A stretch of DNA of 64,000 bases, from NCBI GenBank assembly GCA_902702965.1, contig CACRXP010000015.1, forward strand, positions 619,184 through 683,183, given 5' to 3'. The notes beneath the pieces were generated by a model that saw only the letters and a list, made by a program, of their open reading frames with translations, had not been told where the DNA came from and searched no databases. The stretch comes from Spirometra erinaceieuropaei. Its lineage: Eukaryota; Platyhelminthes; Cestoda; Diphyllobothriidea; Diphyllobothriidae. The translations under genes were made by a program, and so were the position numbers. Shown here in pieces: positions 11,338 through 22,642 of the stretch (within the stretch, counting starts at the first letter, position 1; each line of letters starts with the position of its first letter).

Positions 11338-11770
11338 TGTTATGACCCGGAAGGAAGGTAGGACAGGAAGAGAGCCGGTTCGGAGGACAAGCACCTTATT
11401 GGAACTTGCGGACAGGAGGGGGTTACAGCTCGTAAGAAAGGTGTGCTATTTATATTGGCTCCCGTGCGTTCTAGAGCATTCCGTCCAATGAAGTGCCAGC
11501 CGTTGAAAGCGTTCTAGAATGTTCCTGCCCCGAGCGTGCTGGTCGCTGATTGGCCACCGCGTGCGCGATATTCCCCCCCCCGCAGAAACGTCTGAAATGT
11601 TCGACCAGCCATTGATTGGGCCGCACACGTGAGCAAAGCCACCACGCGCGCTCGGCGCTGCAGTGCGTGCCGGTCGGTCGTCTAACTTCCCGCGTGACTC
11701 ACGTCGCCGGCGTGGTCCCCTGTTTAGCGCCTTAGGCCGTGGCTCTACGCCGCTATCACTCTCCATAACA
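11338..11770 (-). repeat. 3' LTR of the gypsy element
   Basis: 433 bases, delimited by the inverted TGTTATG/CATAACA ends and by alignment to 15792-16219. It differs from the partner by scattered substitutions and small indels (for example the C run near 11573-11581). The 3' end of the integrase-containing frame runs into it. Confidence 0.95.
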
Positions 11771-14700
11771 CCTCCCGCTTTTGAAAGTTGGACCTCGTAC
11801 CTCTTCTTCTTCGGGTCCAAGACCAGTTTCCCTGGCGGTTGCGTTCTTCTGCTACTTCTACGAACGACGGGTAATGTTGTCTGATTGTCTACCCTGGGGG
11901 TTGGATCCTCAAAGGTATCACACAGCAGGTCGAGTGCCATTTGACTGTCTTTGGTGTGTCTAGTCCTGAGCTGATTTGCATGCCTCTTTATCCTTCCAGC
12001 TGCTGTCTCCACCTCTAACACAACACCTCTGGATTTTCTTATTATGCCTTCTATCCAGGGCTTCTCTCCGGCTTTGTAGTTGCGAGCAAACACCTCCTCT
12101 CCCTCGCGAAAGTACTGTTCTGTTGTTTGTCGAATTCGAGCTTCCGGTTGTAGGTACTGTAATCGCGTATCCGGCTGTCGTCCCAAAAACCGTTCGGCTG
12201 GTGTCTGGCCCCCAAGATCACTTTTTGGAGTTGTTCGATAGGCAAAGAGGAATGTGTTGAGATACTCCAGTTGAACACCTATGTTCCACATATTTTTCAT
12301 CGCTCTCTTGAACGTGTCGACGAAACGTTCTGCCTGGCCATTCGATTGTGGATGGAATGGTGGTGACGTCACATGTCGAATTCCCCATTTATGACCCTGT
12401 TGTCGGAAAATTGATGACGTGAACTGAGTGCCGTTATCCGTCACAATCTCCGTGGGGATGCCGTATCTCGCTATTAGTTCTTCCGTCTTCCTTGCCGTGA
12501 TATCAGCAGTAGCTGCCGAGACGTCGAAAACTTCTAGCCACTTGGACCATGCATGGACAACTATTAGAAACCTTCGGTTGAAAAACGGACCCGCAAAGTC
12601 CATATGGACTCGACTCCAAGGTCTCGTTACCTCTGGCCATGGCACGGGCGGTACTCTCGGTGGGTTCTTAGCCTCTCGTCCACACGGGCCGCAGCTTCGA
12701 ACGAAAGATTCCACGTCGTTATCAATTCCCGGCCAATATACGTACTTGCGGGCCAGTTGTTTCATGTGGGTCATACCCTGATGTCCGGCATGGAGCTCCC
12801 GCAAAACTTGTTACTGATGTCTGGCTGGGATCACCACTTTACCATCGCACATTATGCTGTCTTCCGTGATATACAACTGTTCCTTTCTGTTCCTGAAAGG
12901 CTTTATCGATGGGCGTACTTTGTCGTCGCTGGGCCAACCGTTCCGCATAAACTCTTTCACCTGGCGCAAAAGTGGGTCTGCTGCAGTGGTGGCCCTGATG
13001 TGCTCGGCTGTGAGCGGCAACTGTCGGATAACACCTCTAAACTCGTCATCATCTTGCATTAGCGTACTGGCGACAACCACGTCTTCTTGATTTTCTTTGC
13101 CTGTACTCAGTCGTGATAAAGCGTCCGGAGCTCCAAACTTCTGAGTGGGCACATATTGGATCTGAAAGTCATAGTTTTGAAGAATAGTACTCCAGCGTTG
13201 TATTCTCCTAACTACGTTCTGGGGAACACCACGGTTAGTACCCAAAAGGACCTTCAGTGGTTGATGATCAGTGTGCAGTGTGAAGGGTCTGCCATAAATA
13301 AACAGGTGGAATCTCTGTACGGCGAAGATAATGGCCAGTGCCTCCTTTTCGATCTGGCTATAATTCCGTTCTGCCTTCGTCAGTGACCTGGCGGCATGCA
13401 TGATTGGCTGGACTCTCCCATCTGCGTCCTTCTGAAGGAGCACTCCGCCTAAACCGTAATCAGAGGCGTCTGCCTGGACAATGGTTTCTTTGTCAGCCTC
13501 GAAGTGCGATAGCATAGTTGAGTCGCATATCTTTGTCTTTACGGCGTCAAATGCGTTTTGACATTCTGGCGACCAAACAAACTCCACGTCCTTGCACAGA
13601 AGTCGGCTGAGTGGAGGTTTTAAACTGTACAACCCAGTGATGAAGGGGCCGTAGTAGCTGACCAACACCAAAAACGATTGCAGCTCCTTCGTGTTCTTCG
13701 GCACTTTCATGTTCTGGAATGCCTTCACCCTCTCTGGGTCAGGTGCACGCCCATTCTCGTTCACTATAAACCCGAGTTAGTGGATCTCCTTCCGCAAAAA
13801 TTCACTTTTCTCCATATTGATCTTAGGGCCGTAGTCGATCAGATTGTCCACAACCTGGTCCAGCCTTTGATTCAGCTCTTCCTCTGAGCTACCGACAACC
13901 AAAATATCGTCCAGATATGCAATAGTCCCGGGAATATTCATAAGCATCGTATCCATAATCTGCTTGAACACACTAAGCGCCGTTTTCACGCCGTAGTTTA
14001 TACGAGTGTATCTGAAGAGACCCTTGTGCGTATTTATGGTCAAAAGTTCCTGCGATTTCTCGTCCACCTAAATTTGCAGGTAAGCTTCGGATATATCGAG
14101 CCTTGCAAAGACTTTCCCTCCATTTAGAGTAGCAAAAATCTGCTCTTAGGTTGGCAGCGGGTAATGATAATCTTCTAGTGCGTCGTTCAGGCCCGTTGAA
14201 TAATCCGCACATAATCGTATTATTCCGTTGGGTTTCTTCACCGCCACGACTGGAGCAGCCCAAGCTGAATAATTGGTAGGATAGATTATGCCCTTTGTCT
14301 GTAGTCTTTCTAGTTCAGCATCTACGGACGACTGTACCGCAAACGGGACTCGTCGGCTCTGCTTGAAGACCGGCTTTTTCTCCGGCTTCACTTTCAAACT
14401 TATCTTCGTCTTCGTGCACCTGCCAGCCGCGTTCTCCATGCGTTCCATATACTTATTCTTCAGGACCTCCTCAGTAGTGTTGTGCACCGCGCTGCAAATT
14501 TCGTCAAAGGGACCGTTCCCCAATCCCAGTTCGGAGATCGTCTTATTTCCGAGAAGATTGTTATGGGTCTTCAACACATAGACATCTGCGAGGCAAGTCA
14601 TGTTTCGAAAACTGACAGTCGCCTGGAAAACGCCTTCAAATTCCATACGCGTCTCGTTCGACGCCCACGCTATGATCTCTGATGGTCTCAGTTCTGGAGA

Positions 14701-14919
14701 ACCGATGTCCTCCCATGTGCGCATGTTGATTATGGCCAGATCAGAAGCTGTGTCTACTTGTAATGTGGTCGGCTTTTCGTTTATATTCACTGTCAAGTAT
14801 TTCCGGTGTTCGCAGTTGAGTACTTGCAAATCGTCTTCTAAAACTACATGACAATTCTTTCTTGGGCTAGTGTGCGCTGCTCTGCAATGTGAAGCTTTAT
14901 GGCCAACACGGGAACATTT
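11446..14919 (-). pseudogene. pol: Gypsy pol: protease, RT, RNase H, integrase, with in-frame stops
   Basis: One continuous minus-strand frame. In order: a second zinc-knuckle half (CSRVGHKASHC) right after a stop; retropepsin with DTASDLAII near 14754 (A in place of the more common G); RT with YLDDILVVG at 13917-13906; RNase H with ADASDYGLGG and HTDHQP; an integrase zinc motif (LHAGHQGM ... CGPC); and a DDE core with MDFAGP, VTDNGTQF and SNGQAERF. Stops interrupt it at 14146-14148 (TAA), 14068-14070 (TAG), 13777-13779 (TAA) and 12811-12813 (TAA), besides the one ending gag. All catalytic residues I checked remain. The element cannot make full-length Pol without readthrough, so it is classed as a young pseudogene. 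Confidence 0.9.
11771..11782 (-). other. Polypurine tract
   Basis: On the minus strand AAAAGCGGGAGG sits directly against the 3' LTR. This is the expected second-strand primer site of an LTR retrotransposon. Confidence 0.75.
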
Positions 14920-15768
14920 TTAGCACTTTCTACTACGATAGGGACATTCAGTCACGTAATGCCAGCCGCCGCACAGCCAACAAGCCGTCTTTGGCTTCCG
15001 TGGAGAAACTCTATTTGGTTGTGGTTGTCTCGATTTTGTGTCGAAAACGTAAACTGGCTGACTATTTGTGCTTCCAATAAGCCGGGTGTCTTGCTTGATA
15101 TTTGTGATTCGGACACATTCCTCTGCCAGTTCCTGTACTGCCAATAGAAGCAGTTCCTGTACTGTCATATCGCCTTTCTGGTCTAGCTGGGCGAGTAACC
15201 GCGTGCGCACATCTGCATCTTCTGGCAACGTCAACGACTTAATGAAGATTAGTGCTTTAATCTGTGTGCTGGTGGCCTGTTCTAGCTCGGCTTGTTGAAA
15301 AGTATCATTAACTCGACCGGCCAAGTCAAAATAGTCTTCTTCAGGCTTACGTTCTAGCTTGAAACATTCATAACGTCGATTGAATAACGACTTTGTAAAA
15401 CAGAACAATGCTTTCAGATGCTTGACTGTGTCCTTAAACGAGACATCTGATGGTTTTTGAGGCAGAATGAACTTTACGCACCGCTCGTGTTCCCGCTGGG
15501 CCAGTTTTAGCAGAATGATTTCCACTTTCGTCTTGTCGTCCAGTTCTGCTCCCTTCTCTTCGAACAGTCCTTCGTACTTTCGAAACCAGGCTTCGAAATT
15601 TACGCCTCCCTCTGGATCGTAAACGAACTCGTTGATCCGTTGTTCGACCTGTTTCCTCTTGTTCTCTCTGGATACCGGTCCCCAATTTAGTTGCATTTCC
15701 GTGAGTAATGCCATGAAGCTGGCCTGCTGGGCCTCCAGTATGTGTTTCATTTGTTCTTCTGATACCAT
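14920..15768 (-). CDS. gag: Gypsy Gag with zinc knuckle
   Basis: 282 codons starting at ATG 15768, 24 bases inside the right LTR and just past the PBS. An N-terminal helical stretch with several glutamines is followed by a capsid-like region and, near the C terminus, the zinc knuckle CWLCGGWHYVTEC. The TAA at 14922-14920 falls inside what would be a second knuckle (C-X2-C-X4-H-X4-C), with KCSRVGHKASHC continuing in the same frame. The stop is therefore probably a mutation, not a natural Gag end. Gag would package the element RNA in cytoplasmic particles. Confidence 0.85.
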   Translation of the reverse strand: MVSEEQMKHILEAQQASFMALLTEMQLNWGPVSRENKRKQVEQRINEFVYDPEGGVNFEAWFRKYEGLFEEKGAELDDKTKVEIILLKLAQREHERCVKFILPQKPSDVSFKDTVKHLKALFCFTKSLFNRRYECFKLERKPEEDYFDLAGRVNDTFQQAELEQATSTQIKALIFIKSLTLPEDADVRTRLLAQLDQKGDMTVQELLLLAVQELAEECVRITNIKQDTRLIGSTNSQPVYVFDTKSRQPQPNRVSPRKPKTACWLCGGWHYVTECPYRSRKC

Positions 15769-15771
15769 TTT

Positions 15772-15789
15772 GCTGCACCTGCGTCGCCA
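15772..15789 (-). other. Primer-binding site
   Basis: On the minus strand, TGGCGACGCAGGTGCAGC begins two bases after the 5' LTR. A TGG start is what a tRNA 3' CCA would pair with. I could not assign the tRNA. It does not look like the tRNA-Trp site described for CsRn1-type flatworm elements. Confidence 0.6.
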
Positions 15790-15791
15790 GT

Positions 15792-16219
15792 TGTTATGAC
15801 CCGGTAGGAAGGTAGGACAGGAAGAGAGCCGGTTCGGAGGACAAGCACTTTATTGGAACTTGCGGACAGGAGGGAGTTGCAACTCGTAAGAAAGGTGTGC
15901 TATTTATTGGCTCCCGTGCGTTCTGGAACATTCCGTCCAATGACTTGCCAGTCGTAGGGGGCGTTCTAGAATGTTCCTGTCCCGAGCGTGCTGGTCGCTG
16001 ATTGGCCACCGCGTGCGCGATAACCCCGCCGCGGAAGCGTCTGGAATGTTCGGCCATCCATTGATTTGGCCGCACACGTGAGCAAAGCCACCACGCGTGC
16101 TCGGCGCTGCAGTGCGCGCCGGTCGGTTGTCTAACTTCGCGCGTGACTCACGTCGCCGGCTTGGTCCTTTGTTTGGCGCCTTAGGCCGTGGCTCTACGCC
16201 GCTTTCACTCTCCATAACA
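15792..16219 (-). repeat. 5' LTR of the gypsy element
   Basis: 428 bases, partner of 11338-11770. In the direction of transcription it opens TGTTATGGAG. No attempt is made to place U3/R/U5. Confidence 0.95.
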
Positions 16220-17514
16220 AATATCGTTAAGAAAAACAACAACTGAAGAGTACATGTGCGATGCAAAGAACAAACCTTTAACGCTAAGGAGTTTCCCTTC
16301 AACTTTTTCTTTATGCCCTTAATTTTCATGCCTACCACGCCGGAAAGATTGCTTCTTTAGGCTTTTTTGTATCCCACAATACTGTTACTGGTATATTTCT
16401 ATTCCTGTCGCCACTTACAGTTTTGGTTAGATTTCACGATAGGAATTCAGTCTCAGCACATTTTACATTTTTTTGTCCGCCGGCATCATATCAGCTACCG
16501 CGGAATAACCGCGTAATATTCACAATCCGCCAACGGGCGGCCAGTGGTTCTTTTGCCAAATAAGGGAAAAACATCAAGGCGCTGTAGACATTCGTGGTGT
16601 TAATAGTAAAGTTCAGGTGCCTGGCGTCTCCAACACTAACGCGCTCACGCATCAACTTATAGCGACCTCGTCGCATGCCACGTCGTGCGACCTCGTCGCT
16701 TGCCCCCGCAGTCAACAGCTGATTGGCCGCCGGTTACTAAGTGACGACTGCAGTCAGCAATCCCGGGCTGTCTTTCTGGTCGCGCATATACGTTGCGCGC
16801 GGGCGACAGTGTGGATAATCCTGCAGCTGCGTTCTCTGGTGTCGCCAGCATCTCTGCATGTACGCAAGGCTTTTCATGGCTTTGGTTGTTTTCTTTTTTT
16901 CATGTTTTATTTTATCCAGTTTTCCGCTGTATTCTGTCTAACCCTTTGAATCATGCATCGGAAAAATAGAAAATACAATTCGAAGTAAAAAAATATCTCG
17001 CCAAATAGAGGCAAATGATAGAAGATGGTGTAATTTGTCTTGTCCACCGCAATAAAGTTAGTCATAAGTAGCCGTTCTTTCAAGGCCATCGATAACGTTT
17101 ACAAAATGCTCATTGCCGAGGCTCTAGGAGGTCTCGACCCATCTACTACCGATCGCACCTAATCCGTTCTGCGGACACTGCCGATGAGTGGGCACGGTCA
17201 GAAAGCACGGAACTCTCCAAAGTCCATCACGGACCGGTCGGGCGTTGTTTAAGAACCGCATTCGCCCGCAATAGAGGCTTCATTACAGATGAACGGGCCT
17301 GCAAATGTAAATCTGCAATCACAGTACGTGGAGAATTTGAGAAGTGTAGTCACATGGTTCCACGTATACGGCCTTTATCTGAATCCGAAGGGGGTTTCTG
17401 GCTCTAAGGTCTCCGGTACTTCGAAGAAAATGACCCCCATAGCGGCGTCAAGGTTCCTTCCACCGTGGAGGCCCCTCTGCTGCATGTGAGATCCGGGCGT
17501 TCTATCCCCTGCAC
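16220..17514. other. No gene; weak local repeat
   Basis: No recognised protein. A short GC-rich segment at 16683-16730 (gcgacctcgtcgcttgc ... cagctgattggc) resembles 19959-20006, suggesting an unclassified repeat. The rest shows nothing I can name. Confidence 0.35.
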
Positions 17515-18150
17515 GTGCAATCCTGGTGTGTGCTTTTTGGGAGTGGGTCTTGCAGGCGGCACGCGTAGACGAGTTATCTAGTTTTGTCATCTACTGCGCC
17601 CATTCACAGCACCAGCCATCTGACCGCCTCGGACAGTATTTGGGGCCTGGGCAGTGGGAACGAGAGTGAGATCGATGACTCAGTGCCTTTTCTTCACTAC
17701 AAACAATCGGACGCGCCTGCAGCTATCACAATACGCTAAAAGTCGTAGTTTAAAGGACCGCCACCTGACTGGATAATATTGACCTCACAGCCAGCCCAGT
17801 GAGTGTTAATGTGGAGTGGCCGACTGGTGGAATGAGAGTCAGGCTTCAATAACTCCTTCTCAATGTGTCCTCTATGGCACACTCACTTAGTGGGGTCAGA
17901 GCCAGGTGTGGCGGCATCCCTATGGGCAGCTCCGGTCGCGCCTTTCACCTGCGGTCAGTCCCGTCTTCGGTATCTTTGACTTGGTCGTGACACCGGGTCC
18001 ATGTGGGGAGGAAGAGATAGTGTGGTAGACGCTGCGCAAGTCTACTATCGCCACAAACTCATTCACGCGCAAGTCACCGTCCCCGCTCTCACTCTACTGA
18101 GGAGCACACGGTGGAAATCGTCGAAATCAACGGTCGAACTGTCGTTATGG
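17515..18150 (+). repeat. R1 interspersed repeat, long copy
   Basis: Collinear with the reverse complement of 30518-31195. Shared anchors are caatcctggtgtgtg, the ATAAACAATCTGA-like stretch (here acaaacaatcggacgcgcc), ctatggcac, gagccaggtgtggcgg, gtagacgctgcgcaagtct, cacacggtgga and tcgaactgtc. It is non-coding as far as I can see, GC-rich, and has no evident LTR or tRNA head. Its class is unknown. Confidence 0.7.
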
Positions 18151-20944
18151 CGTTTAGGTAATCACTTATTGCATTTACAAGGCAAACAGAATTGTCAGCG
18201 CGGGCAGTAGATTTGGGCATTGTCTATTACATGCCGAACTGTCGACAGCATGTCGCGAGATGACTTTTTATAGGCAGTGCGGGAGAACACGAAGGACAAG
18301 GACGTTATTTGATTATTTGAAAGTCAGCACAAAGGAACGCCATGTCCCACGCAGCTCGAACTTCATATCCGGCAATCCAACACGACCTACTCGAAGATTT
18401 AAAAAAAAGTTTCTGAATATGAAACTTTTTGAGCTCACGAAGAAGTGTCCATTCATAAAACATCTCATTTCTACATCCATTAATGTTGCTTATAATGTAA
18501 ACAGTATGGTTCAATCCCACAGTAAAATTTCATGAACTCCATATGGTATCTCCTTAATAGCATATAGAAATTTACGATTTTTCTCTCATGGAAAATATAC
18601 ATCTGGCAGTTTGGAACACCTGGATGCAAGTCCAATGACAGGTCGCGTTAAAAAAATAGGCGGAAATTGTAAAGAAATTTTAAGACCCAATTACACTTTC
18701 CCTTCAAGTATAAAATTCGAAGAAGACGTGCTTTTCTGCCAAATTAGGAGAAGAATAAATATCCTGTGCATATTCTCTATAAAATATACTTGAATTTATA
18801 GGAGTATCGAAAATCAGTAAGGGGAAAATCGTACTACTTAAGTCGTCGCTTTTACGGAATGAAATTGTTGCAGAATATCGGAAAGAAGCTCGTCCAAAAG
18901 CCGTCATCCTGATATGACTGAATATCTTGAGATTATATTGCAGGTTTAGCAATATCACAAGCCTACCTAAATTACCTCTTCGAATCAAGAATAACACTTC
19001 AGAATTTAGGGCAACACTTCATGAGATAACGCATCTACAGTAGTGCGTTTATATGATGTGTGTCGACGTGTAACTCAACCCAGGGGAGCAGTCATATGTG
19101 GTCTGCTGTGCTTCGCGCGCTTCCCCCTCAGCGATTCCACAAACCAAACCGGTTACAAACTGAAGATTAAGTTGTCGCGTCGCACAATGGGCGCTTGACG
19201 GAAAACTCGTGACTGACCGAGGATGTTCACTATCTGGAGCAAAACTGCATATTTAGTCGTGCTATTGCATTTACACATAGACAAACCACGAGCAAAACTA
19301 TGCATCAGCCAATGGAGGTGTGAGAATCAGGTCCTACACCCCTAAAACGATGTGTCAAACTCGCCCTGGCGTACGGAGCTCTGCGTAATGAGGCGGGAAA
19401 CCAAACTCCAACCCTACGATTCCTGACTGCCAGCAAGACCGATTCCGATATGCGTAGGAGCGGAGAGAGAATCTGACTGGTTGGTTCACAATTCAAACTG
19501 TCCTCTCTGTTTATTAGTGTTTATCTCTCGAACTGATTGGCACGATATTGTGTACTAATTAAATGATATGTTGCGGGTCAGTATTCTGAAGTTCACGCAA
19601 GCCTTTTGGTTGTCCATGTCCCGCCCTCGCTGATGGTTTTCTTCTTTATGGCCCGCAGTTGGGACGATGAGACTTCATTTATGAGGTAAGACTGGGGATG
19701 CAACACTATGATCCCCTCCGCCACTCCCCGCTGCCATGCTAACGCGAATAAGGGATACAGTTCCAACCCTTATTTTACCTCCCCGTTCACACTACGTAAA
19801 TATTCCTCGGTATCTGCTATCGAACCGTTGACCATTTCTACATACTCGCTTCAGACGACGGATGTAACGGATTTAAATTCCTTCGAGCCGCTAATATGCT
19901 TCGTTAGTGAAAGATCCACACAAGCCTAGTGACAACCGATTAGAAGTCGCCGGGATCTGTGCGCGACCTTGTCGCTTACCGCCGCCAGCGCCAGCTGATT
20001 GGCTGCTGAACACAAGTTGTCAAAATCCTTTTGGGCCGTGATTGGCCAGCGTTCGTGTGCGCGCCCGCGTATGGGCGAAGGTTGCGCACATGTAAGGCAA
20101 AGAGACCTTTTCCTTCTTCATACCTCTCATCATCTTTACACACTGCCATCATAGTGAGTAATCCTGGGAAAGCCAGTCGTAAGCCAGCAAGTAATTCGCG
20201 AAATTTTGTTGTTTTAGCTTACCTAACACATCACCAGATATACTTATGCATGAAAAGCTTGATACAATCAATCCGGAGTGTCCAAAATTGTCAGTTTATT
20301 ATTCACATATTATATTTTAAGTATTTTATATGTCCAGTGCAAAAGTAAAATTTAATAAATGACTGGATTTGCTTTAGTTTGGTCCTTTTTGGGTAATTAA
20401 CATGATACACTATGGAGCAAAAGGGAGCTCTGACAGCTGCTTGCAGTGGAAGAATGTAGATTTCACTTCTGACAAAGAAGGCGTGGGACTTTCGGAGAAA
20501 ACTAATGAGAGTGATACAGCTGCTTTGTAAACCCCGAAATATCGCTCAGGCGGAGGTTTCAAGTTTAAGAAACTATTTTCTACGGCAAGTTTCCTGCGTT
20601 CGTCGGGTAGATTTGTGCAATATTCGCAGTTTAAGTGAGTCGTTTTTATAAAAGTTTGCTTTTACAAATGCCAATGCCACAAGCATTCGTGAAGTACTCG
20701 AAAATGAGTTCATACATCCTCTATTACGTACTGCAGGAGCAACGGCTGGAAATTAATTACAACCACACCGGCAATCAGACTGTGTATGGGTCTCACTCGT
20801 CTCCATTCTTCTCCCCTGACGATGCCCGTGTCTCCACTGTTAAAAGTTTGAGTCGTTTCAAAACTTGAAATCAAATAAAACATTAATTTGCAGTCTTCTC
20901 TTTTGCATTTTCCTGTAAAATATGTACTCATTTCTCCCTCACTC
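18151..20944. other. AT-rich unassigned DNA
   Basis: No recognised protein or structured repeat beyond the short GC-rich patch at 19959-20006 noted under 16220-17514. The open frame at 20031-20348 is within ordinary sequence and unrecognised. Confidence 0.35.
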
Positions 20945-21928
20945 AGGTCTCCTTGCTCACACCGCAATTCGCCAACTCGATAACCCGGCAGTCCCAATCG
21001 TAGAGGTTTTCAAAGAGCCTTCTGAGGCCTACGTTGCAGTGCCCACCTCCCCCCACTCTAAGTAGCGCGGTTACGCTTGCATGACTTGTGTCCCGTCGAA
21101 GAGCATGCCATGTCCCACATAAACCATCCAAACACTGACCGTCCACAGAGGAAGAGGAGGGCATCGGGAATACCGGAATTTCTCAATTTCGACGACGAAG
21201 ATCCCTCGCTCTGCACGGTGGGTTCCTTTCAGTCAGTCTAATGCCTGCCTAGTCGTCTGAAGATGGCCTTTCAGAAGCTGAGTCCTGGCCAGGGAACCTA
21301 TTGCCCCTGACAGAACCGGATCCCGGATGTGTACCGGTCGATAATGACAGAAGCCCAGCAGACAACGCTGTTCTCCGGGAACTTCGCAATCTATCAAAGC
21401 AGATGGCAGCCTTTGAAGGCAAGGCAATGCTCATTGATTCTAACCTGCTGAACAGACAAAGTACTCAGTAGTATCCGACAGCTCAGCCGACGTGTAGCTC
21501 ACTTAGAAAGCAAGAAGACAGAAGAAGGTAGGGTGGCTAGTACTAGGCCGCAGAATCCGGTGGAACATCCGCTCAAAAACGCGGAAGAATTCAGACAATT
21601 TGATGCAACCCTGCTGGCCGTTGACAATCGACAACAACTGGTAGGCTGCCTTTCTATTACTTGCTGCGGTTCACAGGCAGACTACCTTTCAACATTGGGC
21701 GGAAAAGATGTTACCCACTTTGCCAGAAACATCTTTCGTGCTCTGTTTGACAGGCAGATCAGCGCCCAGTTAAATTACTCCGGACAGGGCAAGAAAGTCG
21801 GCCTCGAACTGTCGAACGTCTACTCAGTAATTGAAAGTAGGTTTCCTCTTCCAGTACAATCATGTCTGTCTGAGATGTCTTTGCTGACTGGGATGCGGAG
21901 CGTAAGCATTCCAAAAGGGATCTCGTAG
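20945..21928 (+). pseudogene. Decayed DUF4806-like ORF
   Basis: The last part (21533-21928) is open for 131 codons. It reads PLKNAEEFRQFDATLLAVDN, RQQLVGCLSI, a run GGKDVTHFARNIFRALFD, then the YSGQGKK/GLELSNVYSVI block, which is the layout of the DUF4806 domain of many animal, often transposon-associated, proteins. An upstream frame gives LRELRNLSKQMAAFEGKAML and IRQLSRRVAHLESKK, an apparent coiled coil in front of the domain. These pieces are separated by stop codons and a frame change (for example the TAG TAT run at 21470). Function is unknown. It could be a domesticated gene gone dead or part of a transposon. I infer the domain by eye only. Confidence 0.55.
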
Positions 21929-22286
21929 ATTCTATCCGCCGTTGCTTCAAACAGGACTATGATGCCTTGCGGCAGCGGACTAGACGAGCAACTCAGACAA
22001 TGGATGACCCAGGTTGGTGAACCGTTTATCCCAATGAAACCTCTGCAGCTCATATAGGCACTGCTACGACGGATACTACTCCACGGCCATAAAAGCCTCA
22101 GAAGCAAGCTATTTCAGTCGCCGAGTAAATTTTATTTATGCACTTTGCTTTATGCGAATAAAGCCAAACAGAATTTATACAATAGCAAATCTGGTTTTGC
22201 TGAAGTTTCACTTATGCAATCCATTGAGGAAGATGGGGATCCTCTAGAGTGCATAGCACTCTGTTACTTCCATTATTTATATTATC
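21929..22286. other. No feature recognised
   Basis: AT-rich sequence following the DUF4806-like relic. No coding continuation is convincing. Confidence 0.35.
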
Positions 22287-22642
22287 CCACAGATGGGTCA
22301 ATATGAATTATTGAAAATCTGTCAAAATATCTATGAATTACGTGAGCCTGGTAGTCATCTGGTGGATTCTAGGTAAAGTACTTAGGAAATTCTACCTGGA
22401 CAGTCAACTTACTGCATCAGATTTGATGGATTCCAGACGTTGCAGTAGGTTAGACGGGTAAACTTGACCCAAATGTGATTAAACTCGCGTCGTCCGGCGG
22501 GGCCTCGTAGCTCAAGCGGTTAGAGCGTTGGCTGTACTAAAGCCCTCCCCTAACTGCGTAGGTTCGAATACCGCCGAGGTGCCGAGTTTTTCACAGTTGG
22601 GTCAATATTAATTATTCAAAATCTGCCAAAATATCTATGGAC
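22287..22642 (+). repeat. Pair of 51-bp direct repeats flanking a tRNA-like sequence
   Basis: 22287-22337 and 22592-22642 match at about nine positions in ten (cacaga/ttgggtcaat, attatt.aaaatctg, caaaatatctatg). The 254 bases between them contain the tRNA-like sequence at 22501. This could be a composite SINE or the footprint of an insertion with a long target duplication. Confidence 0.65.
22501..22582 (+). tRNA. tRNA-like sequence (tRNA pseudogene or SINE head)
   Basis: Starts GGCCTCGTAGCTCAAGCGG (box A) and ends with GGTTCGAATAC (box B) and CGAGG, which pairs with CCTCG at the start. The D arm is plausible. The anticodon arm GGCT/AGCC gives a 7-base loop GTACTAA (formally anticodon ACT), but the T stem pairs poorly and the loop has an extra base. 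It is most likely not a working tRNA. A pol III-derived repeat head is equally likely. Confidence 0.45.

Larger units (their letters stand above)
11338..16219 (-). mobile_element. Ty3/gypsy LTR retrotransposon, nearly full length
   Basis: A 4.9-kb element transcribed from the minus strand. It has two LTRs, both opening TGTTATG and closing CATAACA; a primer-binding site next to the right (5') LTR; a polypurine tract next to the left (3') LTR; and gag, protease, RT, RNase H and integrase in gypsy order. The LTRs differ at roughly 30-40 of 430 positions by eye, so the insertion is not recent. The five bases outside the ends (ctacg and aatat) do not match, so no target duplication is visible. Gag and pol lie in one frame, broken by five stop codons and no frameshift. 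Confidence 0.95.

Noticed and set aside
11663..13062. Plus-strand open frames across the gypsy element
   Set aside because: Antisense shadows of pol; the minus frame holds all retroelement motifs.
22501..22582. Functional tRNA-Ser or tRNA-Tyr gene
   Set aside because: T stem mispairs, T loop has an extra base and the anticodon loop assignment is ambiguous; kept only as tRNA-like.
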